Shown here: piece by piece, positions 17,584 through 26,445 of the stretch | Layout: every line of letters begins with the position of its first letter | How positions within the stretch are numbered: the stretch's first letter is position 1 | DNA from: Candidatus Acidiflorens stordalenmirensis | GTDB taxonomy: Bacteria > Acidobacteriota > Terriglobia > Terriglobales > Acidobacteriaceae | Direction: 5' to 3' | DNA: 50,648 nucleotides | Assembly: GCA_003139995.1 (NCBI GenBank) | Contig: PLIC01000179.1 | Coordinates: forward strand, 790-51,437 | Made by a program: the position numbers and the translations under genes | The notes under the pieces: generated by a model | Told to the model about the DNA's origin: nothing | The model's input: only the letters and a program-made list of their open reading frames with translations | Databases searched by the model: none

Positions 17584-19263
17584 ATGGACCCAGACGAACT
17601 TCATGACCTAGTCATGCTATTGAAAAATGGCGTCGACTCCGGGGAGATCGAGATTCCGGAGGGATCCCACACTCGCGAATCGCTAGATCGTGTGCGGCTT
17701 GATGCCGACGGTAAAGTGGATCCAAACACAGTCGACAGTAGCGTCAGGGCTGCTGCCCGTGCTGTTGCCGGCGCAAAAGCCGCCAGGGAGATGGAAAAAA
17801 TCCCGCTACGCGACGTGCAGGCTGCCTATTTTGATATTCTCGATCAATTTTTTGGAGAGCCATTTTCTGAGATGAAGGCGCACGGCTTAACTCCAGCACA
17901 GGTCGCGGAGCACCTTGCATCGCAAGACGCAATAGTGGGTGCCTTCGAGGCCGAGCTGGAGGAGTTCGCGTCCGGCATGCATGAGTTTTGGGAATACTAC
18001 GCGCCAGTTGTCGAGCTTCATCTTAGGAGACTCAGGTGCTTGAAGTCGGTTTTCGGCGGCGATGTTTTTCCATCGTACTCCGCAAACATCGCATGTTCCG
18101 TAGGTCTCTACATGGACACGATCATCCTGCCGGATCCCCTTATGCGGATTCTTGGCATGGCGAAGGTCACCGCGCCAAGAGAATCGTGCCGAATGGTTAC
18201 GAAACACGCCTTGTCGGCGCTGGGCTATCGGGACTTGGCCCTCGCAGATGTTGACCCTCCAATTGTGGTCATTGCAGCCGATCCGATGTTTTTTAACCCT
18301 TCGTACATGACCGCCTTGGAGGACACATCTAACGGTGATGTCGTAAAGCATGCTTCTACAATGTTCGGGTGTACCTTCCCGACCATCGAGGCGCTTCAAT
18401 TGTTTCTTGGCCAGTTTCCCTCTGCCGATAAGTTGGTTGCCAAGCTGGTTGACCCGAGGCGGCTCCTGTTCGACTCTGACTGGTCGGAATCGCTTCCCGA
18501 GCAATTCGCCCGTTATGTTCAAGACACTGCGTCCCGGTTTCCCGGCGCTGTTGGAGCGTCTATCGCCGAAACGACTTATCGCGTGTTTTTCGGGAGAATG
18601 ATGCAGACTAATGACCTACTGTTCCGGAGCGCTAGATATAGAGGAACGCCACTCATTGACGCACCGACCTCTTGGCAGTACCTTCTTTGGAAATATGAAT
18701 ATGACTCTGGTCGCTCGGGTATGTCGCAGAAAGAAATGCAGGAGACTGTTATTTCTAAGGCCATCGCGAGCGAAGGCAGCACCGAGTTCGGCATGCTCTC
18801 CGGAGTTCCGCCCGAATCGCTGATCGAACTCCGACGAAACGGCGCTATGGCGAGCCTACGTGAAACAATACGGAATGGCCTCAAGGACATAGATTTGGCA
18901 TCGCCAGACTCATTGTCAAGGGTTGCAGATGAGGTTATCGCTATCATCGACCGGAAATTTGAAGAACACGACCGTGACTTGAGGGGGATCATTTCATCGC
19001 GGCGCAAGTTTTTTGGACAGGATGTAGGCCGCTGCGTCATCGTCGGCGGTCTTTCCATCGCCGCCGCCGCTCTGACGCAAAATGTGGGCCTGAGAATGTT
19101 GGCAGCCGCCGCACCTTTCGCCGTCGGAGGCGCTTCGATTGCAGATCTTCAAAAACAGTGGCAGACCTTGCAGGCGCGGAGCCAGGAGCTGCAGCGCTCA
19201 CCGGCTGCGATATTGTTCCGACATCTGGGCCGCAAATTCGGCTTCCCGTCCAACACAAAGTAA
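17584..19263 (+). CDS. Uncharacterised 559-aa protein with C-terminal hydrophobic pair
   Basis: No family is recognised. The protein is mostly soluble and helix-rich. It has an acidic N-terminus (ELHDLVMLLKNGVDSGEIE), a central part with VIAADPMFFNPSY, and a C-terminal region where RKFFGQDVGRC precedes two hydrophobic stretches (VIVGGLSIAAAALTQ and MLAAAAPFAVGGASIA), then a coiled-coil-like tail. The C-terminal layout suggests membrane association. ATG 17584 is used; GTG 17560 is equally possible and neither has well-spaced Shine-Dalgarno. Codon choice looks less GC-biased than in the surrounding housekeeping genes, hinting at acquisition. It is monocistronic. Confidence 0.65.
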   Translation: MDPDELHDLVMLLKNGVDSGEIEIPEGSHTRESLDRVRLDADGKVDPNTVDSSVRAAARAVAGAKAAREMEKIPLRDVQAAYFDILDQFFGEPFSEMKAHGLTPAQVAEHLASQDAIVGAFEAELEEFASGMHEFWEYYAPVVELHLRRLRCLKSVFGGDVFPSYSANIACSVGLYMDTIILPDPLMRILGMAKVTAPRESCRMVTKHALSALGYRDLALADVDPPIVVIAADPMFFNPSYMTALEDTSNGDVVKHASTMFGCTFPTIEALQLFLGQFPSADKLVAKLVDPRRLLFDSDWSESLPEQFARYVQDTASRFPGAVGASIAETTYRVFFGRMMQTNDLLFRSARYRGTPLIDAPTSWQYLLWKYEYDSGRSGMSQKEMQETVISKAIASEGSTEFGMLSGVPPESLIELRRNGAMASLRETIRNGLKDIDLASPDSLSRVADEVIAIIDRKFEEHDRDLRGIISSRRKFFGQDVGRCVIVGGLSIAAAALTQNVGLRMLAAAAPFAVGGASIADLQKQWQTLQARSQELQRSPAAILFRHLGRKFGFPSNTK

Positions 19264-19306
19264 TGTGTCGATAACACACTCACTGTAGCGACGGCATCTG
19301 CCGACT

Positions 19307-19687
19307 CTATTCCACCCCCAGCGACGCCAGCGATTCTTCCAGCAACCGCAAATCGATCTGCAATTGCCTTCCTTGCGTCTGCATATCTTCCAATTCGTCG
19401 AAGGCGCGGAACAGGCGCATCTTGACGGCGGCGTACTGCTCGGAGTCGGAGAGCGGGCGTCCGTGGGATTCGCCCCACGCGGCGACGACCTGGTGCGGAA
19501 GGAGAATACTGACCGCGTACGTCAGCTTGCGGTCGGAGGTGACGTCGAAGATGTACTCGTCTGCTTCGGACTCCTGGGCGTCGGACTCACTGGTGGCGGA
19601 TGCTGGCGCAAGACGTTTCCCGATGAAGTAGTACTGGTAAACATAGCCTTGCGATCCGGCGTAGGTTTTGAGGCGGCGGATGGTCAT
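19307..19687 (-). CDS. Conserved hypothetical protein, 126 aa
   Basis: A small soluble protein starting MTIRRLKTYAGSQGYVYQYYFIGKR, with an acidic spacer (ESDAQESEADEY), then YIFDVTSDRKLTYAVSILL and a helical C-terminus (LFRAFDELEDMQTQGRQL). The phrase after the spacer reads like a structured domain, so it is probably a real gene. No function can be assigned. A heptamer array occupies the space directly upstream of its start codon, leaving no ordinary ribosome site. Confidence 0.65.
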   Translation of the reverse strand: MTIRRLKTYAGSQGYVYQYYFIGKRLAPASATSESDAQESEADEYIFDVTSDRKLTYAVSILLPHQVVAAWGESHGRPLSDSEQYAAVKMRLFRAFDELEDMQTQGRQLQIDLRLLEESLASLGVE

Positions 19688-19689
19688 GG

Positions 19690-19771
19690 GTCGTTCGTCG
19701 TTCGCTCTTCGCTATTGGCCGTTCGCGACCCCGTGCGAAAAGCGAGCAGCGAACGACGAATAGCGTCGCGT
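19690..19771. repeat. Inverted arms of tandem heptamers between galT and 19307-19687
   Basis: Six 7-bp units from 19690 (GTCGTTC, GTCGTTC, GCTCTTC and variants) are followed after a 5-bp break by five units in the opposite sense (for example GAGCAGC, GAACGAC). The arms at 19694-19713 and 19741-19760 pair at 18 of 20 positions, so the array can also form a long hairpin. It begins 2 bp from the start codon of the downstream gene. Confidence 0.75.
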
Positions 19772-19789
19772 CGGCTTTCGTGGCATGAA

Positions 19790-20776
19790 CTAGATCTTCG
19801 CCTCTCGCAGACGTTTGACCGCGGTCTCGGAGGCGACGGGAGAATAATAAATCTCTTTGAAAGTATATGACCTGGCCTTGGCCTCAAGAATGGGCAGGAT
19901 TTCGATGTGCCAGTGGTAATCCTCATCGAGTGTTTTCCAGTATCCGAGTGTTGAGGAAGGATGCTGGCTGTTGGGCGTGGTGTGGAGCACGAGGTGGAAG
20001 GCTTCCGTGACCGTGCGAATACGCTGCAGTGTGTGCCGCAGGAGCGCGGCGAGATCGGTCACGCTGCCCACGCGCGAGGAACCGGTGCGCTCAAAGGAAG
20101 ATTCATGGCTGCGGGGCATAATCCAGGTTTCGTACGGGACGCGCGGAGCAAAGGGGCAGAAGGCCACGTAGTCTCCGCGAATCTCGACGATGCGCAGGTT
20201 CTGACGCTCCTCCTGCGCCAGAATGTCGCAAAAGACGCAGCGCTCTTTGCTCTCGAAATAGTCGCGTCCGGCGCGGAGTTCGTAAAGGATGCGGCGCGGC
20301 ACGAAAGTGGTTGCGGTCAGCTGGGAAGTGGGGTGGTCGAATTCCTGTCCGGCTTCCTCGCCGTGATTCTTGAACATGCTGACGTACTTGAACCGGCTGT
20401 CGCGCTTCAAATCCTGAATCCGCAGCGCGGCCAGACGCAGAAACTGTTCGACTTCGGCGTCGCTCGCGTTCCAGAGATGGCCGCCGTGGCGAGGATTTTC
20501 GACCAGAACCTCGTGAGCGCCGACCGATCCCATGCGGTCGTAGAGGCCGTCGGCGCAGCGCGCCGGCTCGCCTTCGATGTGGTAGAGCGCGTGCGGATGG
20601 ACGACGGAGCGCGCCGACCATGCGCTGCCATCCACGCCGGGCAGGTTGGCGATAACATGGGTTGGCTCGGCGGAGGCGCCGCAAAAGCGGCAGGCTTGGG
20701 AGCGTGGCGTGGGCTCAATGACATCGTCGCCGGTGATCACCCAGGAGCGGGTGATGGGATCTTTGCGGAGTTCCAT
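19790..20776 (-). CDS. galT: Galactose-1-phosphate uridylyltransferase-like protein with altered active site
   Basis: A 328-aa member of the GalT branch of the HIT superfamily, which swaps UMP between UDP-glucose and galactose-1-phosphate in the Leloir pathway. Two zinc-type pairs are visible, Cys29-x2-Cys32 and Cys180-x2-Cys183, plus LVENPRHGGHLWNAS and the late His288-x-His290 (YHWHIEILP). The catalytic HPH motif reads HPT (Thr150), so the expected nucleophilic His is missing. It may be a different transferase or a subfamily with another mechanism. No other galactose gene is nearby. Confidence 0.85.
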   Translation of the reverse strand: MELRKDPITRSWVITGDDVIEPTPRSQACRFCGASAEPTHVIANLPGVDGSAWSARSVVHPHALYHIEGEPARCADGLYDRMGSVGAHEVLVENPRHGGHLWNASDAEVEQFLRLAALRIQDLKRDSRFKYVSMFKNHGEEAGQEFDHPTSQLTATTFVPRRILYELRAGRDYFESKERCVFCDILAQEERQNLRIVEIRGDYVAFCPFAPRVPYETWIMPRSHESSFERTGSSRVGSVTDLAALLRHTLQRIRTVTEAFHLVLHTTPNSQHPSSTLGYWKTLDEDYHWHIEILPILEAKARSYTFKEIYYSPVASETAVKRLREAKI

Positions 20777-20819
20777 GGGGTAAGAAGAACAAAATGCAAG
20801 GACGGAGTCAAATGGAGAA

Positions 20820-20970
20820 TTTGTAATTTGGTAATTTGTAATTTTGTAATCTGAAACCCTTCCGGCAGGCTAGAGTAGGGGAACAGGAGACTTGTTTGAG
20901 GAGAGCTACAACGCGGGACTGAAGACAAATTGCAAATTACCAAATTAGAGATTACAAAATTACCAATTCC
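20820..20970. repeat. AT-rich iterated-word inverted repeat upstream of mutS
   Basis: The left arm consists of 7-8-bp words of the form AATTTGT/AATTTGGT/AATTTTGT (20822-20852). The right arm has the inverse words CAAATTAC/CAAATTA (20930-20968). They share stretches such as CAAATTACCAAATTA in inverted order and could fold together. The right arm ends just before the mutS start. Confidence 0.7.
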
Positions 20971-20973
20971 CCT

Positions 20974-23730
20974 ATGTCCGAGCCCTCGACGCCGCTGATG
21001 CGGCAGTATGCCGCCATCAAGAAAGAGCATCCCAACGCTCTGCTGTTCTTCCGGCTGGGGGACTTCTACGAGCTTTTCTTCGACGACGCGGTGCTGGCCG
21101 CGCGCGAGCTGCAAATCACGCTGACCTCGCGCAATAAAGAAAAGGGCATCGCGATCCCGATGTGTGGCGTGCCTTACCACGCCGCCGAGGGCTACATCGC
21201 AAAACTGATCCGGCGTGGGTTCAAAGTCGCGGTCTGCGAACAGGTGGAAGACCCGCGCCTGGCGAAAAAACTGGTGCGGCGCGAGGTGACGCGCGTCGTC
21301 ACGCCGGGCACAGCAGCAGATTCGTCGTTGAATGCGGAAGAGAACAACTTTCTCGCGGCGGTGGCGACGGTCGGGGACCGCGTGGGTTTTGCGGCGCTCG
21401 ATCTTTCGACCGGCGAGTTTCGAGCGACGGAGTTCGTGGGCGAGTCGGCCGGACGCCGCATTCAAGAAGAACTTGAACAATTACGGCCAAGAGAAATGCT
21501 GTATGGGTCTTCGGCTCCGCTACTGGAGCGGGTGACAGCGACGCAATTGAATGGCTTCGCGGCGGCGCAGGGCGGTCGCGGCGCCCGTCCCTCCACCGGC
21601 ACGGCGCCTGTCGCTCGGGTTTCCGGGGGCGGCTGGGCCGAGACTCCTTTGGACGACTGGATCTTCGCTCCCGACCACGCCATTCCGCTTCTCGAAAATC
21701 ACTTCGGCGTGCTCTCGCTCGAAGGGTTCGGCTTAGCGGGCAAACGGGCGGCGGCTTCGGCGGCGGGGGCGATTTTGTATTACATCCGCTCAACGCAGCG
21801 CGGCACGCTCGATCATGTCGACCGCATCGGCTTCTATGAGCGCCAAAATTGCCTGGTGCTCGATGCGGTGACGGTGCGCAACCTGGAGTTGATCGAGCCA
21901 CTATTTGCGGGAACGGATGCAGGAGTGACTCTGTTCCGCTGCCTCGATGCGACCGTGACGCCGATGGGTAAGCGCCTGCTGCGCACCTGGATGCTGCGCC
22001 CGTCTTTAGATCAAGCCGAGATCGAAGGTAGACTGGATTCCGTTGAGGCGCAGGTCAAAGACACGGTGCGTCGCGAAGAGCTGCGCCGTTCGCTCGAAGG
22101 AATTCTCGATCTCGAACGTCTGTTGAGCCGGGTAACGCTGGAGACCGCGAATCCACGGGACGTGCTGGCGCTGGCGGCGTCTCTAGCACGAATTCCTAAG
22201 GTGCGAACGGTATTGGCCGGGCTGGCTGAGTCACGACTATCTGAGTCACGACTGTCGGCACAACGGCTTGCCACGCTGCATGGCGCGATCGACGAACTCG
22301 GCAATCTGCGCGAGAAGATCGACCGCACCCTGGTTCCAGAGCCGCCACTAACGCTGAGCGATGGCGGAGTGATCGCTCCAGGCGTCGACAAGGATCTGGA
22401 CGAACTCCGCGACCTGAGCCGCAACTCGAAGCAGTACCTGGCGCGAGTCGAGCAGCGCGAACGCGAGCGCACGGGGATTGCCTCGCTCAAGGTAAAGTTC
22501 AATTCCATTTTTGGTTACTACATTGAGATTTCAAAGGCGAACCTGCACCTCTCGCCCGCCGACTACGAACGCAAGCAGACGCTGGTGAATGCCGAGCGCT
22601 TCACGACTCCGGAGCTGAAAGAGTACGAGTCCAAGATTCTCGATGCCCAGGAGAAGATCGTCGAAATCGAGCGCCGTCTGTTCGCCGAGCTGCGTTCTGC
22701 CATTGCCGCCGAGGCCAAGCGCATTCGGCAAACCGCGCTAGCGCTGGCCGAAGTGGATGTACTCGGCTGCCTGGCACACATCGCGGCGCTGCGGAATTAT
22801 TGTCGGCCCCAATTCGAGCAAAAGCCCGATCAAGCTGCGAAAGCCAAGAACGCTAATGATAACGACCTGGAAATTGTCGAAGGCCGTCATCCGGTGATCG
22901 AACTGCAGGAGCTGGCGGCCGGGAGTGAGCGCTTCGTTCCCAACGATCTCTTCCTGAATAACTCGACGCACAACATCGTCGTGCTGACCGGCCCGAACAT
23001 GGGAGGCAAGAGCACGTATCTGCGGCAGGCGGCGCTGATCGTGATCATGGCGCAGATGGGGTCGTTCGTTCCCGCGCGCGCCGTGCGCCTCGGCATTGTC
23101 GACCGCGTCTTCACGCGCATCGGCGCGAGCGACAACCTGGCCCGCGGCCGCTCGACGTTCATGGTCGAGATGACGGAGACGGCGGCGATTCTGCACACGG
23201 CAACAGCGCGGTCGTTGATCTTATTAGACGAAGTCGGGCGCGGCACTTCCACTTATGACGGATTGGCGATCGCCTGGGCCGCCGTTGAGTATCTCCACGC
23301 CCATGTACGCGCCAAGACTTTATTTGCCACACATTATTTCGAGCTGACCGAATTGGCGGAGCAATTGAGCGGCGTGAAGAATTATCACGTCTCCGTCAAA
23401 GAAACCGGCGGCAGCGTAGTTTTTCTGCGCCGCGTCGAGCCGGGCGCAGCCGACCGCAGCTACGGCATCGAAGTCGCGAAGCTGGCGGGATTGCCGAACG
23501 AAGTAGTAATACGCGCGCGCGAGGTGCTGGCCGAGCATGAATCCTCCGAGCGCCGGCTCTCGAGCCATCTGACGCCAGGTAGTTCCACCGAGCCCGAGCG
23601 CCCCACGCAGCTGACCATATTCACGCCGCTCTCGCAGCTAGTGCTGGAGAAGTTACGCGAGGTGGATTTAAACCGGCTAACGCCGCTCGAAGCGCTAAAC
23701 TTGCTAGCGGAGTTGAAGAAGGAAATCTAA
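20974..23730 (+). CDS. mutS: DNA mismatch repair ATPase MutS
   Basis: A 918-aa protein that recognises mismatches and recruits MutL. The mismatch-reading Phe-x-Glu is present at Phe31-Glu33 ([10 protein letters not shown]). The Walker A motif [13 protein letters not shown] begins near residue 672, and [18 protein letters not shown] carries Walker B and signature residues. C-terminal dimerisation sequences follow. The length is slightly above the usual 850-880. A degenerate 15-bp tandem repeat (22228-22272, ESRLS units) sits in the lever/clamp region. ATG 20974 lies right after an AT-rich repeat and has no clear Shine-Dalgarno. Confidence 0.97.
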   Translation: MSEPSTPLMRQYAAIKKEHPNALLFFRLGDFYELFFDDAVLAARELQITLTSRNKEKGIAIPMCGVPYHAAEGYIAKLIRRGFKVAVCEQVEDPRLAKKLVRREVTRVVTPGTAADSSLNAEENNFLAAVATVGDRVGFAALDLSTGEFRATEFVGESAGRRIQEELEQLRPREMLYGSSAPLLERVTATQLNGFAAAQGGRGARPSTGTAPVARVSGGGWAETPLDDWIFAPDHAIPLLENHFGVLSLEGFGLAGKRAAASAAGAILYYIRSTQRGTLDHVDRIGFYERQNCLVLDAVTVRNLELIEPLFAGTDAGVTLFRCLDATVTPMGKRLLRTWMLRPSLDQAEIEGRLDSVEAQVKDTVRREELRRSLEGILDLERLLSRVTLETANPRDVLALAASLARIPKVRTVLAGLAESRLSESRLSAQRLATLHGAIDELGNLREKIDRTLVPEPPLTLSDGGVIAPGVDKDLDELRDLSRNSKQYLARVEQRERERTGIASLKVKFNSIFGYYIEISKANLHLSPADYERKQTLVNAERFTTPELKEYESKILDAQEKIVEIERRLFAELRSAIAAEAKRIRQTALALAEVDVLGCLAHIAALRNYCRPQFEQKPDQAAKAKNANDNDLEIVEGRHPVIELQELAAGSERFVPNDLFLNNSTHNIVVLTGPNMGGKSTYLRQAALIVIMAQMGSFVPARAVRLGIVDRVFTRIGASDNLARGRSTFMVEMTETAAILHTATARSLILLDEVGRGTSTYDGLAIAWAAVEYLHAHVRAKTLFATHYFELTELAEQLSGVKNYHVSVKETGGSVVFLRRVEPGAADRSYGIEVAKLAGLPNEVVIRAREVLAEHESSERRLSSHLTPGSSTEPERPTQLTIFTPLSQLVLEKLREVDLNRLTPLEALNLLAELKKEI
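22228..22272 (+). repeat. In-frame 15-bp tandem repeat inside mutS
   Basis: Two close copies of GAGTCACGACTATCT/GAGTCACGACTGTCG and a third diverged unit encode [15 protein letters not shown]. The unit is codon-aligned and adds residues to a helical region without breaking the frame. Confidence 0.7.
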
Positions 23731-23812
23731 CCGCCGAGACGCGGAGTACGCCGAGAAAAGCAGGCAGATTGAGTGGACGTCAGTGTCGGTAATGCGCGCT
23801 GCATCCAGATGG

Positions 23813-23962
23813 TCAACCGAAAACTGGATTTGGCCCCCTGCATTCGTGGTCCGGGCACGGCGGCAATTGATGCTTTGGCACCGAGATCTTGGGGTATTCC
23901 CATCCGCACAGGTCGCACTGCCAAACGAACTTGCCCGGTATGACTTCTTTTTCTTGCACCAT
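23813..23962 (-). CDS. Small zinc-ribbon-like protein (49 aa)
   Basis: The protein MVQEKEVIPGKFVWQCDLCG continues with a Pro-rich loop and PPCPDHECRG, giving a C-x2-C plus C-x3-H-x-C pattern that suggests a single metal site like rubredoxin-type ribbons. ATG 23962 has AGAGGTG about 6 bp upstream, a good ribosome site that makes this more likely to be real than the longer frame. It lies 36 bp downstream of the secreted protein gene on the same strand. Function unknown. Confidence 0.55.
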   Translation of the reverse strand: MVQEKEVIPGKFVWQCDLCGWEYPKISVPKHQLPPCPDHECRGPNPVFG

Positions 23963-23998
23963 TTTTGCACCTCTAAATAATGGCCGACGCAGGCCCAA

Positions 23999-24736
23999 TC
24001 ACCACGAACCTTTGACCTGATACCTCACTTTACCGTAGCGTGAATAGATCACGAGATCTGGCCCAGGGCGTAGATTGTATTTCAGGTGATCCGTAATCCT
24101 TTCTATATTTTTGTCATATTCCCATTTTGCCTTATAGAAGCCGAGGTTTTTTGTCGTACAGGTCGCTGTCTTGTCGGCTGCGAGAACATTCTTTATAAAG
24201 GCCATAGCTGCGTCATTAAAGCACTTAAAGGAGTCAGAAACTTCAAGCGAGTCAAGTTTTTCTTTGTCTTGAATAGCAGCCGGGCTGCCAGCACTTGGCG
24301 CGATGCCCCCACACCTCTCGCTCGGACGCCGGCTGTTCTTAATCTGCATTACAGCGCCGATAGTCTGCATGGCTCTGCCTCCGCCGAGCGGGGGCGCCTG
24401 CGGCTGCTCCGATGGAGCGCTCAAAGGAGAAGGAAAACACATCAATTCGACATGACTGCCGTCCGGGAAAATTGCCTTGATTTCGAACGACAGGACCCAA
24501 GGTATCAAACTACTGCTTGGGTCAGTGGCGGGAATCACCGTAGAATTGCAATCAGTGCCTGCACTGTTGCACTGTGTATGAATCTGCTCGGGGCTACCGG
24601 GATCTGTGCGAAGCGTCGTGCCGACTGTCGTGGTCGCCTCGACGATCTCAATCTTAGTCTTACCTGCCGCCGTCGCAACGTGTGGCAAGCCAAGTAGCAA
24701 ACAAAATGCCAAAAGCGCTACGATAACGGCTCGCAT
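23999..24736 (-). CDS. Secreted hypothetical protein, Cys-containing
   Basis: A 245-aa product with a clear signal peptide (MRAVIVALLAFCLLLGLPHVATAA, cleavage after ATA-A likely). The mature part holds several Cys residues that could form disulfides, a Pro/Gly-rich middle and a C-terminal region with FYKAKWEYDKNIERI. ATG 24736 is chosen because GGGAGGCG precedes it. I do not recognise a family. Confidence 0.6.
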   Translation of the reverse strand: MRAVIVALLAFCLLLGLPHVATAAGKTKIEIVEATTTVGTTLRTDPGSPEQIHTQCNSAGTDCNSTVIPATDPSSSLIPWVLSFEIKAIFPDGSHVELMCFPSPLSAPSEQPQAPPLGGGRAMQTIGAVMQIKNSRRPSERCGGIAPSAGSPAAIQDKEKLDSLEVSDSFKCFNDAAMAFIKNVLAADKTATCTTKNLGFYKAKWEYDKNIERITDHLKYNLRPGPDLVIYSRYGKVRYQVKGSW

Positions 24737-24802
24737 TTTCGCCTCCCGGCGGCGATTATACGCCTGATGCCAACTGTGATTAAATCGTGTCTGTAGGCAG
24801 CG

Positions 24803-25294
24803 ATGAAACTGACTCCAGAGCAAATCTTTAGCATCTTCCTAGTTGCGGCAGGAGGTCTGATCGGCCTGATCAGCGGGGTCTTAGGGGCTGTGGTCAATTC
24901 CATATTCACTTCCAGGCGCGAGCACAGACGATGGCTTTTCGACCAGAAGAGGGTGGAATACAGGGAACTTCTGGATGGATTGCACGAATGTATGGAGAAC
25001 ATGTCTGGCGCCTTCCTTTCAGTAAACGTGACGAAACCGCAGAATTTGCCGGACGTCGCAATCGCCCGCGGGAACATCCTAATCCAAAGTCGCATATTCG
25101 TCGGACCCGCCTTAGAGAAGTTTGGAATCCAAAATCGCTGGGAGGAACTTGCAGCCTATGTCATCCAAGCTGAGATCCCTCGAAATCCCGCACAGAAGGG
25201 CTGTCCGACGCTGACGTCTTTTCAACTGAAATGCTGCGCTTTCGAGGATGAATTGAACAACTTCGTCAGAAAAGACCTGGGGATCGAATCGTGA
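24803..25294 (+). CDS. Hypothetical single-pass membrane protein upstream of nagZ
   Basis: A 163-aa protein with one N-terminal transmembrane helix (IFSIFLVAAGGLIGLISGVLG) followed by a helical cytoplasmic-type domain (REHRRWLFDQKRVEYRELL). Its stop overlaps the GTG start of nagZ as GTGA, so the two genes are probably translationally coupled. No known family. The linkage suggests, without proving, a cell-wall-related role. Confidence 0.65.
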   Translation: MKLTPEQIFSIFLVAAGGLIGLISGVLGAVVNSIFTSRREHRRWLFDQKRVEYRELLDGLHECMENMSGAFLSVNVTKPQNLPDVAIARGNILIQSRIFVGPALEKFGIQNRWEELAAYVIQAEIPRNPAQKGCPTLTSFQLKCCAFEDELNNFVRKDLGIES

Positions 25295-26445
25295 GTTTCC
25301 CTGGCGCCGCGCACATCGGCCAACTCCTAATCATCGGCTTCGACGGAACCGAGATGTCTCCGCGCCTCGCTTCCCTGCTCACGAAAATTCAGCCGGCGGG
25401 CGTGATTCTGTTTGCCCGCAACATCACTGGAGCTGAGCAGACGCATACTCTTCTGCGCGAATGCCAGAAGCGCGTGGCCACGCCGCTGTTTACTTGCGTG
25501 GACCTTGAAGGCGGCACCGTGGACCGTTTTCGTAATGTGATCGGCTCGACGCCTTCTGCGGCGGAGGTCTTTGCCACGGGCAGCCGCACGCTTTTTCGCA
25601 AGCATGGACGCGTGATCGGCGAAAACTGCCGCGCGCTTGGCTTCAACGTGGATTTTGCTCCGGTGCTCGACTTGGCCCTCTCAGCTTCGCGTCCGGTGCT
25701 GACTTCGCGGGCAGTTTCGGATGATCCGAAGCAGGTGGTGATCTACGCACGCGAATTTCTCAGCGGATTGCGCGAAGCGGGAGCACTCGGAAGCGGCAAA
25801 CATTTCCCCGGCCTGGGCGAGGGCAAGCTCGACAGCCATCGCGAGCTGCCCGTAATTGATAAGCCGCTCAAGAAGATGTGGAACGAAGACCTGTATCCTT
25901 ATCGAATCTTGCGTAATCAATTGCCGTTCGTGATGGTTTCGCACGCAGCCTATCCCGAGGTGACGGGGGAACGTACACCGGCTTCGTTGTCGAAGAAGTG
26001 GATCACCGAAATCCTGCGTAAGAAAATCCGCTACAACGGCCTCATCGCCTCGGACGACATGGAAATGCGGGCCGTCCTCGAATTCGCTCCCATTGGGCAG
26101 GCGGTCGTCGAGCACATCCGTGCCGGTGGCGACTTGGCTCTGATCTGCCACAAAGAAGATCTGATCGTGCGCGCCTATGAAGCTCTGGTTCACGAAGCGG
26201 AGCGCGACCGCAAGTTCGCCCGGCGCGTCGAAGAATCGGCGCGACGCATGCTAGCGTTCAAGAACAAGGCATTTAAGAAAAAGACGTTTGATAAGAAATC
26301 GTTGGCGAGGCGTCGCACTCCCGCTCCCTCGACCGCACGAGTTGAGAAGCTGGCCCGCCAGCTCTGGGAATTCGGCGAAGAAATCCGGCTGGCCACACTC
26401 GCTCGCGCGGACAATACGGCGGACAATACGAAGGAACGCGCATGA
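25291..26445 (+). CDS. nagZ: GH3 beta-N-acetylhexosaminidase (NagZ type)
   Basis: A 384-aa GH3 enzyme expected to release GlcNAc from anhydro-muropeptides during peptidoglycan recycling. Motifs: ILFARNI, FTCVDLEGGTVDR, NVDFAPVLDL, GKHFPGLGE (the usual KHFPGHG, near residue 170) and the nucleophile block IASDDMEM near residue 255. The C-terminal 60 residues are Lys/Arg-rich and contain an in-frame 15-bp repeat. Its stop overlaps the anmK ATG, forming a coupled nagZ-anmK pair. Confidence 0.9.
   Translation: MSFPGAAHIGQLLIIGFDGTEMSPRLASLLTKIQPAGVILFARNITGAEQTHTLLRECQKRVATPLFTCVDLEGGTVDRFRNVIGSTPSAAEVFATGSRTLFRKHGRVIGENCRALGFNVDFAPVLDLALSASRPVLTSRAVSDDPKQVVIYAREFLSGLREAGALGSGKHFPGLGEGKLDSHRELPVIDKPLKKMWNEDLYPYRILRNQLPFVMVSHAAYPEVTGERTPASLSKKWITEILRKKIRYNGLIASDDMEMRAVLEFAPIGQAVVEHIRAGGDLALICHKEDLIVRAYEALVHEAERDRKFARRVEESARRMLAFKNKAFKKKTFDKKSLARRRTPAPSTARVEKLARQLWEFGEEIRLATLARADNTADNTKERA
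26257..26316 (+). repeat. In-frame degenerate 15-bp repeat at the nagZ C-terminus
   Basis: Three to four codon-aligned 15-bp units encode FKNKA, FKKKT, FDKKS and a diverged LARRR. The Lys-rich tail is absent from typical NagZ proteins. Confidence 0.65.
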
